64,000 bases of DNA from Wurfbainia villosa (Eukaryota > Streptophyta > Magnoliopsida > Zingiberales > Zingiberaceae). A model generated the notes under the pieces. The model saw nothing but the letters and a program-made list of their open reading frames with translations, searched no databases and had not been told where the DNA came from. The stretch lies in contig CM046001.1 in the NCBI GenBank assembly GCA_025175895.1, forward strand, positions 27,166,314 to 27,230,313, in the 5' to 3' direction. The stretch's first letter is position 1, and every line of letters begins with the position of its first letter. A program made the position numbers and the translations under genes. This document shows positions 33,997 to 46,821 of this stretch, in pieces.

Positions 33997-36900
33997 TGTA
34001 ACGCCCGTAAAATTTCTAGCAATTTTATGAGAATTTTGGCTTTATGATGATAGGCTTTATGTGGGTTTTTTTTTGGAAAAATAAAAGAAAATAAGCCAAA
34101 AGAAAAAAAAAAAAAGAGGATGCAAAGCCTAGGAATTGAACCCCAAACCTCTAGAGATAGCCAAACCCTATAGATGCACCCACTAACCATAAGCCCAATA
34201 GAATTATATCATTAGAGGAAGAGGGAAATTTATAGATAAGTGGAAGAAGGGTAAGTGAAGAGGCATGACAAAGAAAAGAGAAACTTCTCTTCCTCCCTTT
34301 ATAAAGAAGAAGGAAGTTTCCATTTGGCCATTTTCTTCCTCTCCTCTTCATCCTCACCGAAACCCATCTCCCTCTCCACCCTTTGGCCGAGACCCCCTTT
34401 CAAGCTAGGAGAAAGCTAGGTGACCTCCATTAGGTCATCTCTCAAGCAAAGCGAAGGATGTAAGTTTCCCCTCACCTGCAGTGTATTAGTTTCGTAGGTT
34501 AAGTTTCATGTAAGAACGATGAAGTTGTAGCCCTTGTAGGTTTCGGCCAATCAAGTTTTCTTGGGCTAAGATTCATGAAAATGTTTCTAGGGAACTTCTA
34601 TAGGTTGTATGCTCACTATAGGACCTTTTAGGGGACAAAGATTCTAACTTGGTGCCCTTATAGGTTTCGGCCACAAAGGCCTTTTAGGGTTAGGGTTTTT
34701 ATGACAACTCCCTCTTATGAGGATTAGGCCATGATAATGCTTATGAATGAATTTTAGGGGACAAAACCTAAGTTGGAACCCATTCCATGTTTCGGCCAAC
34801 CCATATAATTAGGGTTAGGGTTGCATGAAAATGTTCCTAATGACACTTGGTTAAGTAATAATGCTTTATGAATGGACTTTAGGGGACAAAACCTAAGTTT
34901 GAACCCATTCCTTATTTCGGCCAACCCATATAATTAGGGTTAGGGTTGCATGAAAATGTTCCTAATGACACTAGGGTAAGTAATAATGCTTATGAATGAA
35001 CTTTAGGGGACAAAAGTCCAAAGATCTAACCTTACAAGATTCGGCCAACCAATGAAAGTAGGGTTAGGGTTGCATGAAAATATCCCTAATGATACTATGA
35101 TTAGTTATAAGGCTTCATGAGTGAACTTTAGGGGACAAAACCCAAGCTCGAGCCCCTTACAAGATTCGGCCAACCCATGGTTTTAGGGTTAGGGTTTCAT
35201 GAAAACACCCCCCCCACACATGTAGTTGTGCTAAGGGTATGGTTCTTGTTTTATTAATATGCCATGAATATGCATAGGAAATATTCTTCTTGTTTATGAT
35301 ATAATGTGCCATGAAATATGCTCAGGTGATGAACATGTTTTTATGATTTAATATGCCATGGATATGCCAAAGAAATAGGCTTCATGTTATGATGTAATGT
35401 GCCATGAAATAGGCTTAGGTGATGAACATGTTTTTCTGATTTAATATGCCTTGAATATGCTTAGGAAACATGCTACATGTTGATGATGTAATGTGCCATG
35501 AAATATGATTAGGTGATGAACATGTTTTTGTGATTTAATATGCCATGAATATGCCAAGGAAATATGCTTCATGTTTATGATGTAATGTGCCACGAAATAT
35601 GCTTGTATGATGAACATGTTTATACTTTAGGACCCCTTTAGGGTACTCTTATGTTATGAATGCATGTGTCCTTATGATAAGATGGAGATGCTTCCCTTTC
35701 AAGTAGGGACCAAGAGCTCTCCTTATGATAAGATGGAGATGCTTCCCTTTCAAGTAGGGATCAAGAGCTCTCCTTGAGATAAGATAAAATGGAGATGCTT
35801 CCCTTTCAAGTAGGGATCAAGAGCTCTCCTTATGATAAGATAAGATTAAGATGCTTCCCTTTTATGTTGGGGATCAAGAGCATTCTTTATACTATGACAA
35901 GAAAAGAAAGGAATTAAGTATTTTACTTTGTAAGAGGTTAAGTACCCGACCCGTCAGGTGGTCGTTAATCAAATCCATAGGGACATAAGAAGACGTAAGA
36001 GGTCTTGCCCTGGTAAGACGTAAGAGGTCTTGCTCTAGTAGGACTGGTGGCTCGCTACCCCAGCCTACTAGGGAACGCGCATTATGTGGTACTTAACCTG
36101 GGGCCCCCCAAACAAGTTATGATGATATTGAAGTATCTATAAGTATATGTTTTGAAAAGAAAAGACTTTTATGATTATTATGTATGCTCATGTTAAATAC
36201 TCTGAATGCTTGCGAACTACGTTTTTTTTTATGCATGCTAGATGTTATGATGTTATGATGATATGGAAGTATCTATAAGTATATGTTTTGAAAAGAAAAG
36301 ACTTTTATGATTATTGTGTATGCTCATGTTAAATACTCTGAATGCTTACGAACTACGTTTTTTTTTATGCATGCTAGATGTTATGAAGTTATGATGATAT
36401 GGAAGTATCTATAAGTATATGTTTTGAAAAGAAAAGACTTTTATGATTATTGTGTATGCTCATGTTAAATACTCTGAATGCTTGCAAACTACGTTTTTTT
36501 TTTATGCATGCTAGATGTTATGAAGTTATGATGATATTGAAGTATCTATAAGTATATGTTTTGAAAAGAAAAGACTTTTATGATTATTGTGTATGCTTAT
36601 GTTAAATACCCTGAATGCTTGCGAACTATGTTCTTTATGCATGCTAGATGTTATGAAGTTATGATGTTTAAAGTTAAGTTTAAGAATGTTGCGACTATGT
36701 ACTTCATGCTAGTTTAGAATTTATGATGTGGTGAATGTTATGGTTAAGTTTATGAATACTTGCGATTATGTTCTTTCTACAAGTTTAGGATTTATGTTAT
36801 TACAAATGTTTATGTCCAAGTTAAACAAATGCTTATGATTATGTCCTTTATGCATGATTGGATTCCCTGATGAATGGTCATGGTTAAGTTGAAGAATGTT

Positions 36901-37606
36901 TGTGCCTATGTACTTTATGTAGGTTTAAGATGTAGGATGAATATGTCTTTCATGCATGCTTAGTTTTATGTAGTTATAATGCTTATGTTCAAATTATGCC
37001 CTGCTTAGATTAATTATGCTTTCTATGCCATGCTCAGTTTTTATTACATGGATATGTTGTTGATTAGTGTCGCCATGAAATGCTTAGGTCCTTTACGCTG
37101 GTATGCTCATGTTCTAATTGCTTGATGAAGTTTGTGGCTTTTGTGAGTAGGCAAGGATCTTACTAAGCTATATGCTTATAGTTCATGTTGTCCATATACT
37201 GCAGATAAAGGAAGTTTGCGCTAGAGGAAGTAGCAGGAGGGGCCAAGTGTGTGTGATAGTGGCATGGTGGAAGAAGACCCTATACTATCTGCTTGTATTT
37301 ATATGCTCTAAGAACAACTTAAGACATTGCTTCCGCTTATAAGACTTGTGTTTAATGAGTATCATCTACTTAAGAAGGTTGGAAATGTTAGAACTCATGA
37401 ACGAATCTTTATGTATGCATGTTAGGAAAGATATGTTAACATGCTAATGATGAATATGATATGTGATGCATGTGCAAAAGAAGGTTTAAGTTATGATGAC
37501 CTGTTAAAGTACGTAGGTTGTGAGAGGATCCATATGTAGTATGTTTAAAAAAAAAAAAGGAGTAACAGTAGCACCGCCCTGAGAGCAGATAAGGGCGGGC
37601 GTTACA
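33997..37606 (+). repeat. Ty3 LTR 1
   Basis: 3610 bp, TGTAACGCCC...GGGCGTTACA. TATA box tttataaag at 34298-34306. Internal repeats are about 122-bp units with agggttagggtt (34580-35215), about 95-bp units with gatgaacatgttttt (35250-35620), about 47-bp units with gagatgcttcccttt (35675-35885) and four units of about 135 bp with gtatctataagtatatg (36118-36660). It lacks about 56 bp present in the other LTRs after gtaggatg (about 36935). Confidence 0.9.
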
Positions 37607-38132
37607 GGTGGTATCAGAGCGGGTTCACCTTTCCACTATCACACATCAAGCCTCCATCCTGCTATTTCCAAGTAAGTAATTTTATGCATACTTAAGTTCC
37701 TTCATAATGAAGAATGTCTTTTATCTAGAATGAAATAATACCTCATCATGCTTTAGTAGAATAGACTCACACTTGAGAGTTAGATAGAAATAATACCTCG
37801 TCCTGTTTAGTATAATAGAATCATAGTTGTGACTTAGATAGTATATCTGACCAAGCTTTATACGATGGAAACACGACTCTAACTTAGAAGTATCCCAAGG
37901 AAGGATACCTTACCTTGCGAGATTAAGAATTGTTCTTTGTGGTTTTAGCTTAAATATGCATGAATCCATGTAGGGTAATCTTATGCTAGCCTTAGTTTAA
38001 TTAAACTCCTAAAATTACGAAGATTTGATTTTCGTAATTAGTTGTGGAAGGTCTATGTTCATCTGAATTGAATTAAGCCGGTTTCGTACGGGTTAGTCGG
38101 TTTTGTACTGACTTCATTTATTTCACTTTCAG
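37607..38132 (+). other. Primer-binding site and leader, Ty3 unit 1
   Basis: tggtatcagagc at 37609-37620 follows the LTR by two bases and matches initiator tRNA-Met. The following leader to 38132 is non-coding, with phrases such as gaatagactcacacttgag. Confidence 0.82.
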
Positions 38133-38627
38133 ATGGCACGGACGATGACTACCATGACCCGTCATGATGTGTCACGAAACCGATTAAGGGAAGCTATTGA
38201 AGGGATAGTCTATAAACCAGAGGGTGGGGTCATCGGACACATAAGAAGGCTCGATGGTCTTTTTAGGAGACTCGAGCGGCAGGAGTTTCCGTTGCTGGAC
38301 AACTATAGGATATGGGCCTTGGTCCGCTCCCTGCCAAATGAGTTCATGGTTGTTTCACATCACGTGTGGGGCCGTTATGGAGGGCGGATAACCTATGCAG
38401 AGTTGTGCTGGGAACTGCTGGAGCACAAGGTTCAAGAGAAGCCGGTGGTAGAGAATCCGGTGGTAGCTGGCCGCGAGAGGAAGGAGGAGGGTTCTGTCGT
38501 AAACAGTCAACTTATTGGCCAGCCAAGGACCCCCCTAGTGAGGCCAAGGAAGATAGGACTAAAAATAATTACAACCGCACTAGGGTTTGTCCTAATGGGA
38601 GTCATAATGAACTATCCTCTCAAATAG
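38133..38627 (+). pseudogene. Truncated gag, Ty3 unit 1
   Basis: A 164-codon frame begins MARTMTTMTRHDVSRNRL and contains GHIRRLDGLFRRLERQEFPL and ALVRSLPNEFMVV, resembling capsid segments of chromovirus gags. The spacing is compressed, as if pieces were deleted. No CCHC zinc knuckle follows; downstream of WELLEHKVQEKPVVENPVV the sequence loses family character. The same frame occurs in units 2 and 3. It may retain part of a capsid fold but is much shorter than a complete gag. Confidence 0.65.
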
Positions 38628-38845
38628 TTCTATGGTTTAATTTGGAAATAAGGAATGTTACATGTTAACATTTTTCCTTCTGGTTGGAAAATATGAATAA
38701 GAGATACGAATGAGAGATGACAAGTCGTTCCTTTTTTAAAAAAAAATTGATGATGAGTTCATTGCATGGGATGTGTAGGGTATAGCTGAACTATGCTGGG
38801 TAGACCGGAACATACGAATAAGGAGGGAAAACGAAATTTGCCGCT

Positions 38846-40376
38846 TTGATGTCCTTATCGATGCTATCTCAACCCCTAAAAAGGGAAGTAAGGAATTACG
38901 GGATAGAGATTATTTCTGGACAACTTTCCACCATGACTATAACGCCGACGCTGTTCGACGATATAAAGGGAAAGCAAGATGGTGATTCAGACATCCAGAA
39001 GATCAAACAAGAAGTACTGGAAGGAAGGGATAATGGATTCCGCATTTTCAACGGCGGACTATTATACCTCCGGGACCGACTATTTATTCCGGACGATCCG
39101 GAATTACGGAAGAAGATACTCGAGGAACCCCATGGAACACCTTATACCATGCACCCTGGGTCTAATAAAATGTATCAGGACTTAAGGGATAAATTTTGGT
39201 GGTCCGGCATGAAAAGGGAGGTGGCTCAGTACGTCAACACTTGTCTGACCTGCCAGAAGGTGAAGGCAGAACACCAGAAACCTAGGGGATTACTGTAGTC
39301 GATACCGATTCCAGAGTGGAAATGGGAAGAACTATCTATGGATTTCATCTCGGGATTACCCAGAACAACAAATGGTTACGATGCTATATGGGTAATCATA
39401 GACCGGTTGACGAAGTCTGCCCATTTCCTGGCAATTAAGATGACCTATTCGATCGAGCAGCTAGCTCAATTATATGTCAAGGAAATTATCAAATTACATG
39501 GAGTGCATAAGGCTATTATTTCTGACCGTGATGGCCGTTTTACCTCCCATTTTTGGGAATGTGTTCAGAAGGCTCTTGGCACTAAGTTGAGATTCAAGAT
39601 CGCTGCTTTCATCCTCGAATCGACGGTCGAGACGGAAAGAGTGAACCGTGTGCTTGAAGATATGTCGGGCTTGTGCTCTAGACTTTAAGGAGTGGTGTCG
39701 ATATTTGTGCCTGGCAAAATTTGCTTACAACAACAGTTACCAGGCTACCATTGGAATGGCACCCTATGAAGCTCTATACGGGAGAAGATGCAGGTCTCCT
39801 ATCTGTTGGTACGAGGGTGGTGAAAGGAGGGAAATGGGTCTTCAGGCCGATATTATTGACAATACCACTACACGAGCTTATACACTATCCACAAAGAATC
39901 GAAGCCGCCAGAGCCGACAAAAGAGCTATGCGCGGATATGCGGCGAGACCGTTAGAATTCAAGTCGGGACCCGTGTTCTCAAAGTGACCCCTATGAAGGG
40001 AGTGATGAGATTCGGAAGGAAGGGTAAACTGAATCCACGCTACGTGGGACCGTATCCGATATCGCAGAGGGTGGGCAAGGTAGCGTACAGGCTGGAGCTG
40101 CCTCAAGAGATGTCGGCTATACACAACGTGTTCCATGTCTCTATGCTCAAGAAATGCGTATCCAGTGCGGACCAAGTGATCGAGCCACAAACAGTACACG
40201 TTCATGAGGACCTGAGTGTTGAAAGTCGGCCTATCCAAATATTAGACCGAGATGTCAAAAGGCTAAGGAACAAAGAGGTGCCCTTAGTAAAGGTCCTGTG
40301 GCAGAATTCGCAATATGAGGAAGCTACCTGGGAACGAGAGGAGGACATGAGGCAGAAGTACCCAGAATTGTTTTAA
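38846..40376 (+). pseudogene. Integrase with chromodomain-like end, Ty3 unit 1
   Basis: Begins in the RNase H/integrase linker (MLSQPLKREVRNYGIEIISG). The zinc-binding domain has TMHPGSNKMYQDL and CLTCQKVKAEH. The catalytic core has MDFISGLPR, ISDRDGRFTSHFW and ERVNRVLEDM, the three acidic residues of the DDE triad. The C terminus ends EEATWEREEDMRQKYPELF, like type-II chromodomains of Tekay-like elements, which target heterochromatin. TAG at 39296-39298 replaces CAG, and frames break near 39595-39660 and 39870-39960. Protease, RT and most RNase H are absent upstream. Confidence 0.88.
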
Positions 40377-40412
40377 GTTTCGAGGACGAAACTTTTACAA
40401 GGTATGAGGGAT
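40377..40412 (+). other. Ty3 unit 1 3' end: hairpin and polypurine tract
   Basis: gtttcgaggacgaaac (40377-40392) is a perfect 6-bp-stem hairpin just after the integrase stop. The purine-rich ggtatgaggga follows, directly before LTR 2 at 40413. The same order is in units 2 and 3. Confidence 0.7.
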
Positions 40413-43400
40413 TGTAACGCCCGTAAAATTTCTAGCAATTTTACGAGAATTTTGGCTTTATGATGATAGGCTTTATGTGGGTTTTTTTGGAAAAATAAAA
40501 GAAAATAAGCCAAAAGAAAAAAAAAAAGAGGATGCAAAGCCTAGGAATTGAACCCCAAACCTCTAGAGATAGCCAAACCCTATAGATGCACCCACTAACC
40601 ATAAGCCCAATAGAATTATATCATTAGAGGAAGAGGGAAATTTATAGATAAGTGGAAGAAGGGTAAGTGAAGAGGCATGACAAAGAAAAGAGAAACTTCT
40701 CTTCCTCCCTTTATAAAGAAGAAGGAAGTTTCCATTTGGCCATTTTCTTCCTCTCCTCTTCATCCTCACCGAAACCCATCTCCCTCTCCACCCTTTGGCC
40801 GAGACCCCCTTTCAAGCTAGGAGAAAGCTAGGTGACCTCCATTAGGTCATCTCTCAAGCAAAGCGAAGGATGTAAGTTTCCCCTCACCTGCAGTGTATTA
40901 GTTTCGTAGGTTAAATTTCATGTAAGAACGATGAAGTTGTAGCCCTTGTAGGTTTCGGCCAATCAAGTTTTCTTGGGCTAAGATTCATGAAAATGTTTCT
41001 AGGGAACTTCTATAGGTTGTATGCTCACTATAGGACCTTTTAGGGGACAAAGATTCTAACTTGGTGCCCTTATAGGTTTCGGCCACCAAGGCCTTTTAGG
41101 GTTAGGGTTTTTATGACAACTCCCTCTTATGAGGATTAGGCCATGATAATGCTTATGAATGAATTTTAGGGGACAAAACCTAAGTTGGAACCCATTCCAT
41201 GTTTCGCCAACCCATATAATTAGGGTTAGGGTTGCAAAAATGTTCCTAATGACACTAGGTTAAGTAATAATGCTTTATGAATGGACTTTAGGGGACAAAA
41301 CCTAAGTTTGAACCCATTCCATGTTTCGGCCAACCCATATAATTAGGGTTAGGGTTGCATGAAAATGTTCCTAATGACACTAGGGTAAGTAATAATGCTT
41401 ATGAATGAACTTTAGGGACAAAAGTCCAAAGATCTAACCTTACAAGATTCGCCAACCAATGAAAGTAGGGTTAGGGTTGCATGAAAATATCCCTAATGAT
41501 ACTATGATTAGTTATAAGGCTTCATGAGTGAACTTTGGGGACAAAACCCAAGCTCGAGCCCTTACAAGATTCGCCAACCCATGGTTTTAGGGTTAGGGTT
41601 TCATGAAAACACCCCCCCCCCCCACATGTAGTTGTGCTAAGGGTATGGTTCTTGTTTGATTAATATGCCATGAATATGCATAGGAAATATTCTTCTTGTT
41701 TATGATATAATGTGCCATGAAATATGCTCAGGTGATGAACATGTTTTTATGATTTAATATGCCATGGATATGCCAAAGAAATAGGCTTCATGTTATGATG
41801 TAATGTGCCATGAAATAGGCTTAGGTGATGAACATGTTTTTCTGATTTAATATGCCTTGAATATGCTTAGGAAACATGCTACATGTTGATGATGTAATGT
41901 GCCATGAAATATGATTAGGTGATGAACATGTTTTTGTGATTTAATATGCCATGAATATGCCAAGGAAATATGCTTCATGTTTATGATGTAATGTGCCAAT
42001 GAAATATGCTTGTATGATGAACATGTTTATACTTTAGGACCCCTTTAGGGTACTCTTATGTTATGAATGCATGTGTCCTTATGATAAGATGGAGATGCTT
42101 CCCTTTCAAGTAGGGACCAAGAGCTCTCCTTATGATAAGATGGAGATGCTTCCCTTTCAAGTAGGGATCAAGAGCTCTCCTTGAGATAAGATAAAATGGA
42201 GATGCTTCCCTTTCAAGTAGGGATCAAGAGCTCTCCTTATGATAAGATAAGATTAAGATGCTTCCCTTTTTATGTTGGGGATCAAGAGCATTCTTTATAC
42301 TATGACAAGAAAAGAAAGGAATTAAGTATTTTACTTTGTAAGAGGTTAAGTACCAATTCGGCCGTGGTCGTTAATCAAATCCATAGGGACATAAGAAGAC
42401 GTAAGAGGTCTTGCCTGGTAAGACGTAAGAGGTCTTGCTCTAGTAGGGTGGTGGCTCGCTACTGACCTACTAGGGAACGCGCATTATGTGGTACTTAACC
42501 TGGGGCCCCCCAAACAAGTTATGATGATATTGAAGTATCTATAAGTATATGTTTTGAAAAGAAAAGACTTTTATGATTATTATGTATGCTCATGTTAAAT
42601 ACTCTGAATGCTTGCGAACTACGTTTTTTTTTATGCATGCTAGATGTTATGATGTTATGATGATATGGAAGTATCTATAAGTATATGTTTTGAAAAGAAA
42701 AGACTTTTATGATTATTCTGTATGCTCATGTTAAATACTCTGAATGCTTGCGAACTACGTTTTTTTTATGCATGCTAGATGTTATGAAGTTATGATGATA
42801 TGGAAGTATCTATAAGTATATGTTTTGAAAAGAAAAGACTTTTATGATTATTGTGTATGCTCATGTTAAATACTCTGAATGCTTGCAAACTACGTTTTTT
42901 TTTTATGCATGCTAGATGTTATGAAGTTATGATGATATTGAAGTATCTATAAGTATATGTTTTGAAAAGAAAAGACTTTTATGATTATTGTGTATGCTTA
43001 TGTTAAATACCCTGAATGCTTGCGAACTATGTTCTTTATGCATGCTAGATGTTATGAAGTTATGATGTTTAAAGTTAAGTTTAAGAATGTTGCGACTATG
43101 TACTTCATGCTAGTTTAGAATTTATGATGTGGTGAATGTTATGGTTAAGTTTATGAATACTTGCGATTATGTTCTTTCTACAAGTTTAGGATTTATGTTA
43201 TTACAAATGTTTATGTCCAAGTTAAACAAATGCTTATGATTATGTCCTTTATGCATGATTGGATTCCCTGATTAATGGTCATGGTTAAGTTGAAGAATGT
43301 TTGTGCCTATGTACTTTATGTAGGTTTAAGATGTAGGATGTTATAGATGCTTAGGTTAGGAATGCTTATTGTTAAGTTTTAAAACGCTTATGAATATGTC

Positions 43401-44043
43401 TTTCATGCATGCTTAGTTTTATGTAGTTATAATGCTTATGTTCAAATTATGCCCTGCTTAGATTAATTATGCTTTCTATGCCATGCTCAGTTTTTATTAC
43501 ATGGATATGTTGTTGATTAGTGTCGCCATGAAATGCTTAGGTCCTTTACGCTGGTATGCTCATGTTCTAATTGCTTGATGAAGTTTGTGGCTTTTGTGAG
43601 TAGGCAAGGATCTTACTAAGCTATATGCTTATAGTTCATGTTGTCCATATACTACAGATAAAGGAAGTCTGCGCTAGAGGAAGTAGCAGGAGGGGCCAAG
43701 TGTGTGTGATAGTGGCATGGTGGAAGAAGACCCTATACTATCTGCTTGTATTTATATGCTCTAAGAACAACTTAAGACATTGCTTCTGCTTATAAGACTT
43801 GTGTTTAATGAGTATCATCTACTTAAGAAGGTTGGAAATGTTAGAACTCATGAACGAATCTTTATGTATGCATGTTAGGAAAGATATGTTAACATGCTAA
43901 TGATGAATATGATATGTGATGCATGTGCAAAAGAAGGTTTAAGTTATGATGACCTGTTAAAGTACGTAGGTTGTGAGAGGATCCATATGTAGTATGTTTA
44001 AAAAAAAAAAAAAAGGAGTAACAGTAGCGCCCGAGAGCAGATA
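40413..44043 (+). repeat. Ty3 LTR 2, 3' terminus missing
   Basis: About 3.63 kb, near-identical to LTR 1 in order and content (TATA at about 40710). Its end is truncated: gagcagataa at 44034-44043 is followed directly by tccactatcac. The terminal gggcgggcgttaca, the primer-binding site and the following bases present at 37593-37630 are lost. Confidence 0.88.
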
Positions 44044-44534
44044 ATCCACTATCACACATCAAACCTCCATCCTGCTATTTCCAAGTAAGTAATTTTATGC
44101 ATACTTAAGTTCCTTCATAATGAAGAATGTCTTTTATCTAGAATGAAATAATACCTCATCATGCTTTAGTAGAATAGACTCAGACTTGAGAGTTAGATAG
44201 AAATAATACCTCGTCATGTTTAGTATAATAGAATCATAGTTGTGACTTAGATAGTATATCTGACCAAGCTTTATACGATGGAAACACGACTCTAACTTAG
44301 AAGTATCCCAAGGAAGGATACCTTACCTTGCGAGATTAAGAATTGTTCTTTGTGGTTTTAGCTTAAATATGCATGAATCCATGTAGGGTAATCTTATGCT
44401 AGCCTTAGTTTAATTAAACTCCTAAAATTACGAAGATTTGATTTTCGTAATTAGTTGTGGAAGGTCTATGTTCATCTGAATTGAATTAAGCCGGTTTAAA
44501 TGCAGGTTAGTCGGTTTTTTGATTTCACTTTCAG
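44044..44534 (+). other. Leader of Ty3 unit 2, no primer-binding site
   Basis: Matches 37631-38132 but lacks the primer-binding site because of the junction deletion. Near 44495-44525 it also differs from units 1 and 3 (ggtttaaatgcaggttag in place of ggtttcgtacgggttag). Non-coding. Confidence 0.75.
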
Positions 44535-45032
44535 ATGGCACGGACGATGACTACCATGACCCGTCATGATGTGTCACGAAACCGATTAAGGGAAGCTATT
44601 GAAGGGATAGTCTATAAACCAGAGGGTGGGGTCATCGGACACATAAGAAGGCTCGATGGTCTTTTTAGGAGACTCGAGCGGCAGGAGTTTCCGTTGCTGG
44701 ACAACTATAGGATATGGGCCTTGGTCCGCTCCCTGCCAAATGAGTTCATGGTTGTTTCACATCACGTGTGGGGCCGTTATGGAGGGCGGATAACCTATCT
44801 GAGTTGTCTTTGAGGCTAATCATTGGAGCACAAGGTTCAAGAGAAGCCGGTGGTAGAGAATCCGGTGGTAGCTGGCCGCGAGAGGAAGGAGGAGGGTTCT
44901 GTCGTAAAATGTCAACTTATTGGCCAGGCAAGGACCCCCCTAGTGAGGCCAAGGAAGATAGGACTAAAAATAATTACAACCGCACTAGGGTTTGTCCTAA
45001 TGGGAGTCATAATGAACTATCCTCTCAAATAG
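44535..45032 (+). pseudogene. Truncated gag, Ty3 unit 2
   Basis: Same start as unit 1 (MARTMTTMTRHDVSRNRL) with GHIRRLDGLFRRLERQEFPL. The frame breaks near 44800, where units 1 and 3 read gcagagttgtgctgggaact and this copy reads ctgagttgtctttgaggct. The second half (44823-45032) continues in another frame. No zinc knuckle. Confidence 0.65.
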
Positions 45033-45235
45033 TTCTATGGTTTAATTTGGAAATAAGGAATGTTACATGTTAACATTTTTCCTTCTGGTTGGAAAATATG
45101 AATAAGAGATACGAATGAGAGATGACAAGTCGTTCCTTTTTAAAAAAAAAATTGATGATGAGTTCATTGCATGGGATGTGTAGGGTATAGCTGAACTATG
45201 CTGGGTAGACCGGAACATACGAATAAGGAGGGAAA

Positions 45236-46785
45236 ATGAAATTTGCCGCTTTGATGTCCTTATCGATGCTATCTCAACCCCTAAAAAGGGAAGTAAGGAA
45301 TTACGGGATAGAGATTATTTCTGGACAACTTTCCACCATGACTATAACGCCGACGCTGTTCGACGATATAAAGGGAAAGCAAGATGGTGATTCAGACATC
45401 CAGAAGATCAAACAAGAAGTACTGGAAGGAAGGGATAATGGATTCCGCATTTTCAACGGCGGACTATTATACCTCCGGGACCGACTATTTATTCCGGACG
45501 ATCCGGAATTACGGAAGAAGATACTCGAGGAACCCCATGGAACACCTTATACCATGCACCCTGGGTCTAATAAAATGTATCAGGACTTAAGGGATAAATT
45601 TTGGTGGTCCGGCATGAAAAGGGAGGTGGCTCAGTACGTCAACACCTGTCTGACCTGCCAGAAGGTGAAGGCAGAACACCAGAAACCTGGGGGATTACTG
45701 CAGCCGATACCGATTCCAGAGTGGAAATGGGAAGAACTATCTATGGATTTCATCTCGGGATTACCCAGAACAACAAATGGTTACGATGCTATATGGGTAA
45801 TCATAGACCGGTTGACGAAGTCTGCCCATTTCCTAGCAATTAAGATGACCTATTCTGATCGAGCTTAGCTCAATTATATGTCAAGGAAATTATCAAATTA
45901 CATGGAGTGCATAAGGCTATTATTTCTGACCGTGATGGCCGTTTTACCTCCCATTTTTGGGAATGTGTTCAGAAGGCTCTTGGCACTAAGTTGAGATTCA
46001 GCACTGCGTTTCATCCTCAGACCGACGGTCAGACGGAAAGAGTGAACCAGGTGCTTGAAGATATGCTGCGGGCTTGTGCTCTAGACTTTAAGGGGAGCTG
46101 GTGTCGATATTTGTGCCTGGCAGAATTTGCTTACAACAACAGTTACCAGGCTACCATTGGAATGGCACCCTATGAAGCTCTATACGGGAGAAGATGCAGG
46201 TCTCCTATCTGTTGGTATGAGGGTGGTGAAAGGAGGGAAATGGGTCTTCAGGCCGATATTATTGACAATACCACCCGCGCTATACAGACTATCCGTCAAA
46301 GAATCGAAGCTGCTCAGAGCCGACAAAAGAGCTATGCGGATATGCGGCGTAGACCGTTAGAATTCGAAGTCGGGGACCTGGTGTTCCTCAAAGTGACCCC
46401 TATGAAGGGAGTGATGAGATTCGGAAGGAAGGGTAAACTGAATCCACGCTACGTGGGACCGTATCCGATATCGCAGAGGGTGGGCAAGGTAGCGTACAGG
46501 CTGGAGCTGCCTCAAGAGATGTCGGCTATACACAACGTGTTCCATGTCTCTATGCTCAAGAAATGCGTATCCAGTGCGGACCAAGTGATCGAGCCACAAA
46601 CAGTACACGTTCATGAGGACCTAAGTGTTGAAAGTCGGCCTATCCCAATATTAGACCGAGATGTCAAAAGGCTAAGGAACAAAGAGGTGCCCTTAGTAAA
46701 GGTCCTGTGGCAGAATTCGCAATATGAGGAAGCTACTTGGGAACGAGAGGAGGACATGAGGCAGAAGTACCCAGAATTGTTTTAA
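45236..46785 (+). pseudogene. Integrase with chromodomain-like end, Ty3 unit 2 (best preserved)
   Basis: This is the most complete of the three copies: frame 45236-45868 (linker KFAALMSLSMLSQ, zinc-binding MHPGSNKMYQDL and CLTCQKVKAEH, first catalytic Asp in MDFISGLPR) and frame 45907-46785 (ISDRDGRF, FSTAFHPQTDGQTERVNQVL, FAYNNSYQATIGMAPYEALY, NPRYVGPYPI, EEATWEREEDMRQKYPELF). The only visible break is near 45857-45866, where tattctgatcgagcttagct stands for tattcgatcgagcagctagct of the other units. The C-terminal part has the GPF/Y-type module (VGPYPISQRVGKVAYRLELP) and the chromodomain-like end. Confidence 0.9.
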
Positions 46786-46821
46786 GTTTCGAGGATGAAA
46801 CTTTTACAAGGTATGAGGGAT

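Noticed and set aside
34580..35215. Interstitial telomere array
   Set aside because: Only two telomere-like units occur at a time, spaced by about 110 bp of LTR sequence; not a telomeric array.
35675..36660. CRISPR-like regular repeats in Ty3 LTRs
   Set aside because: The units are contiguous tandem repeats without unique spacers, inside a plant retrotransposon LTR.
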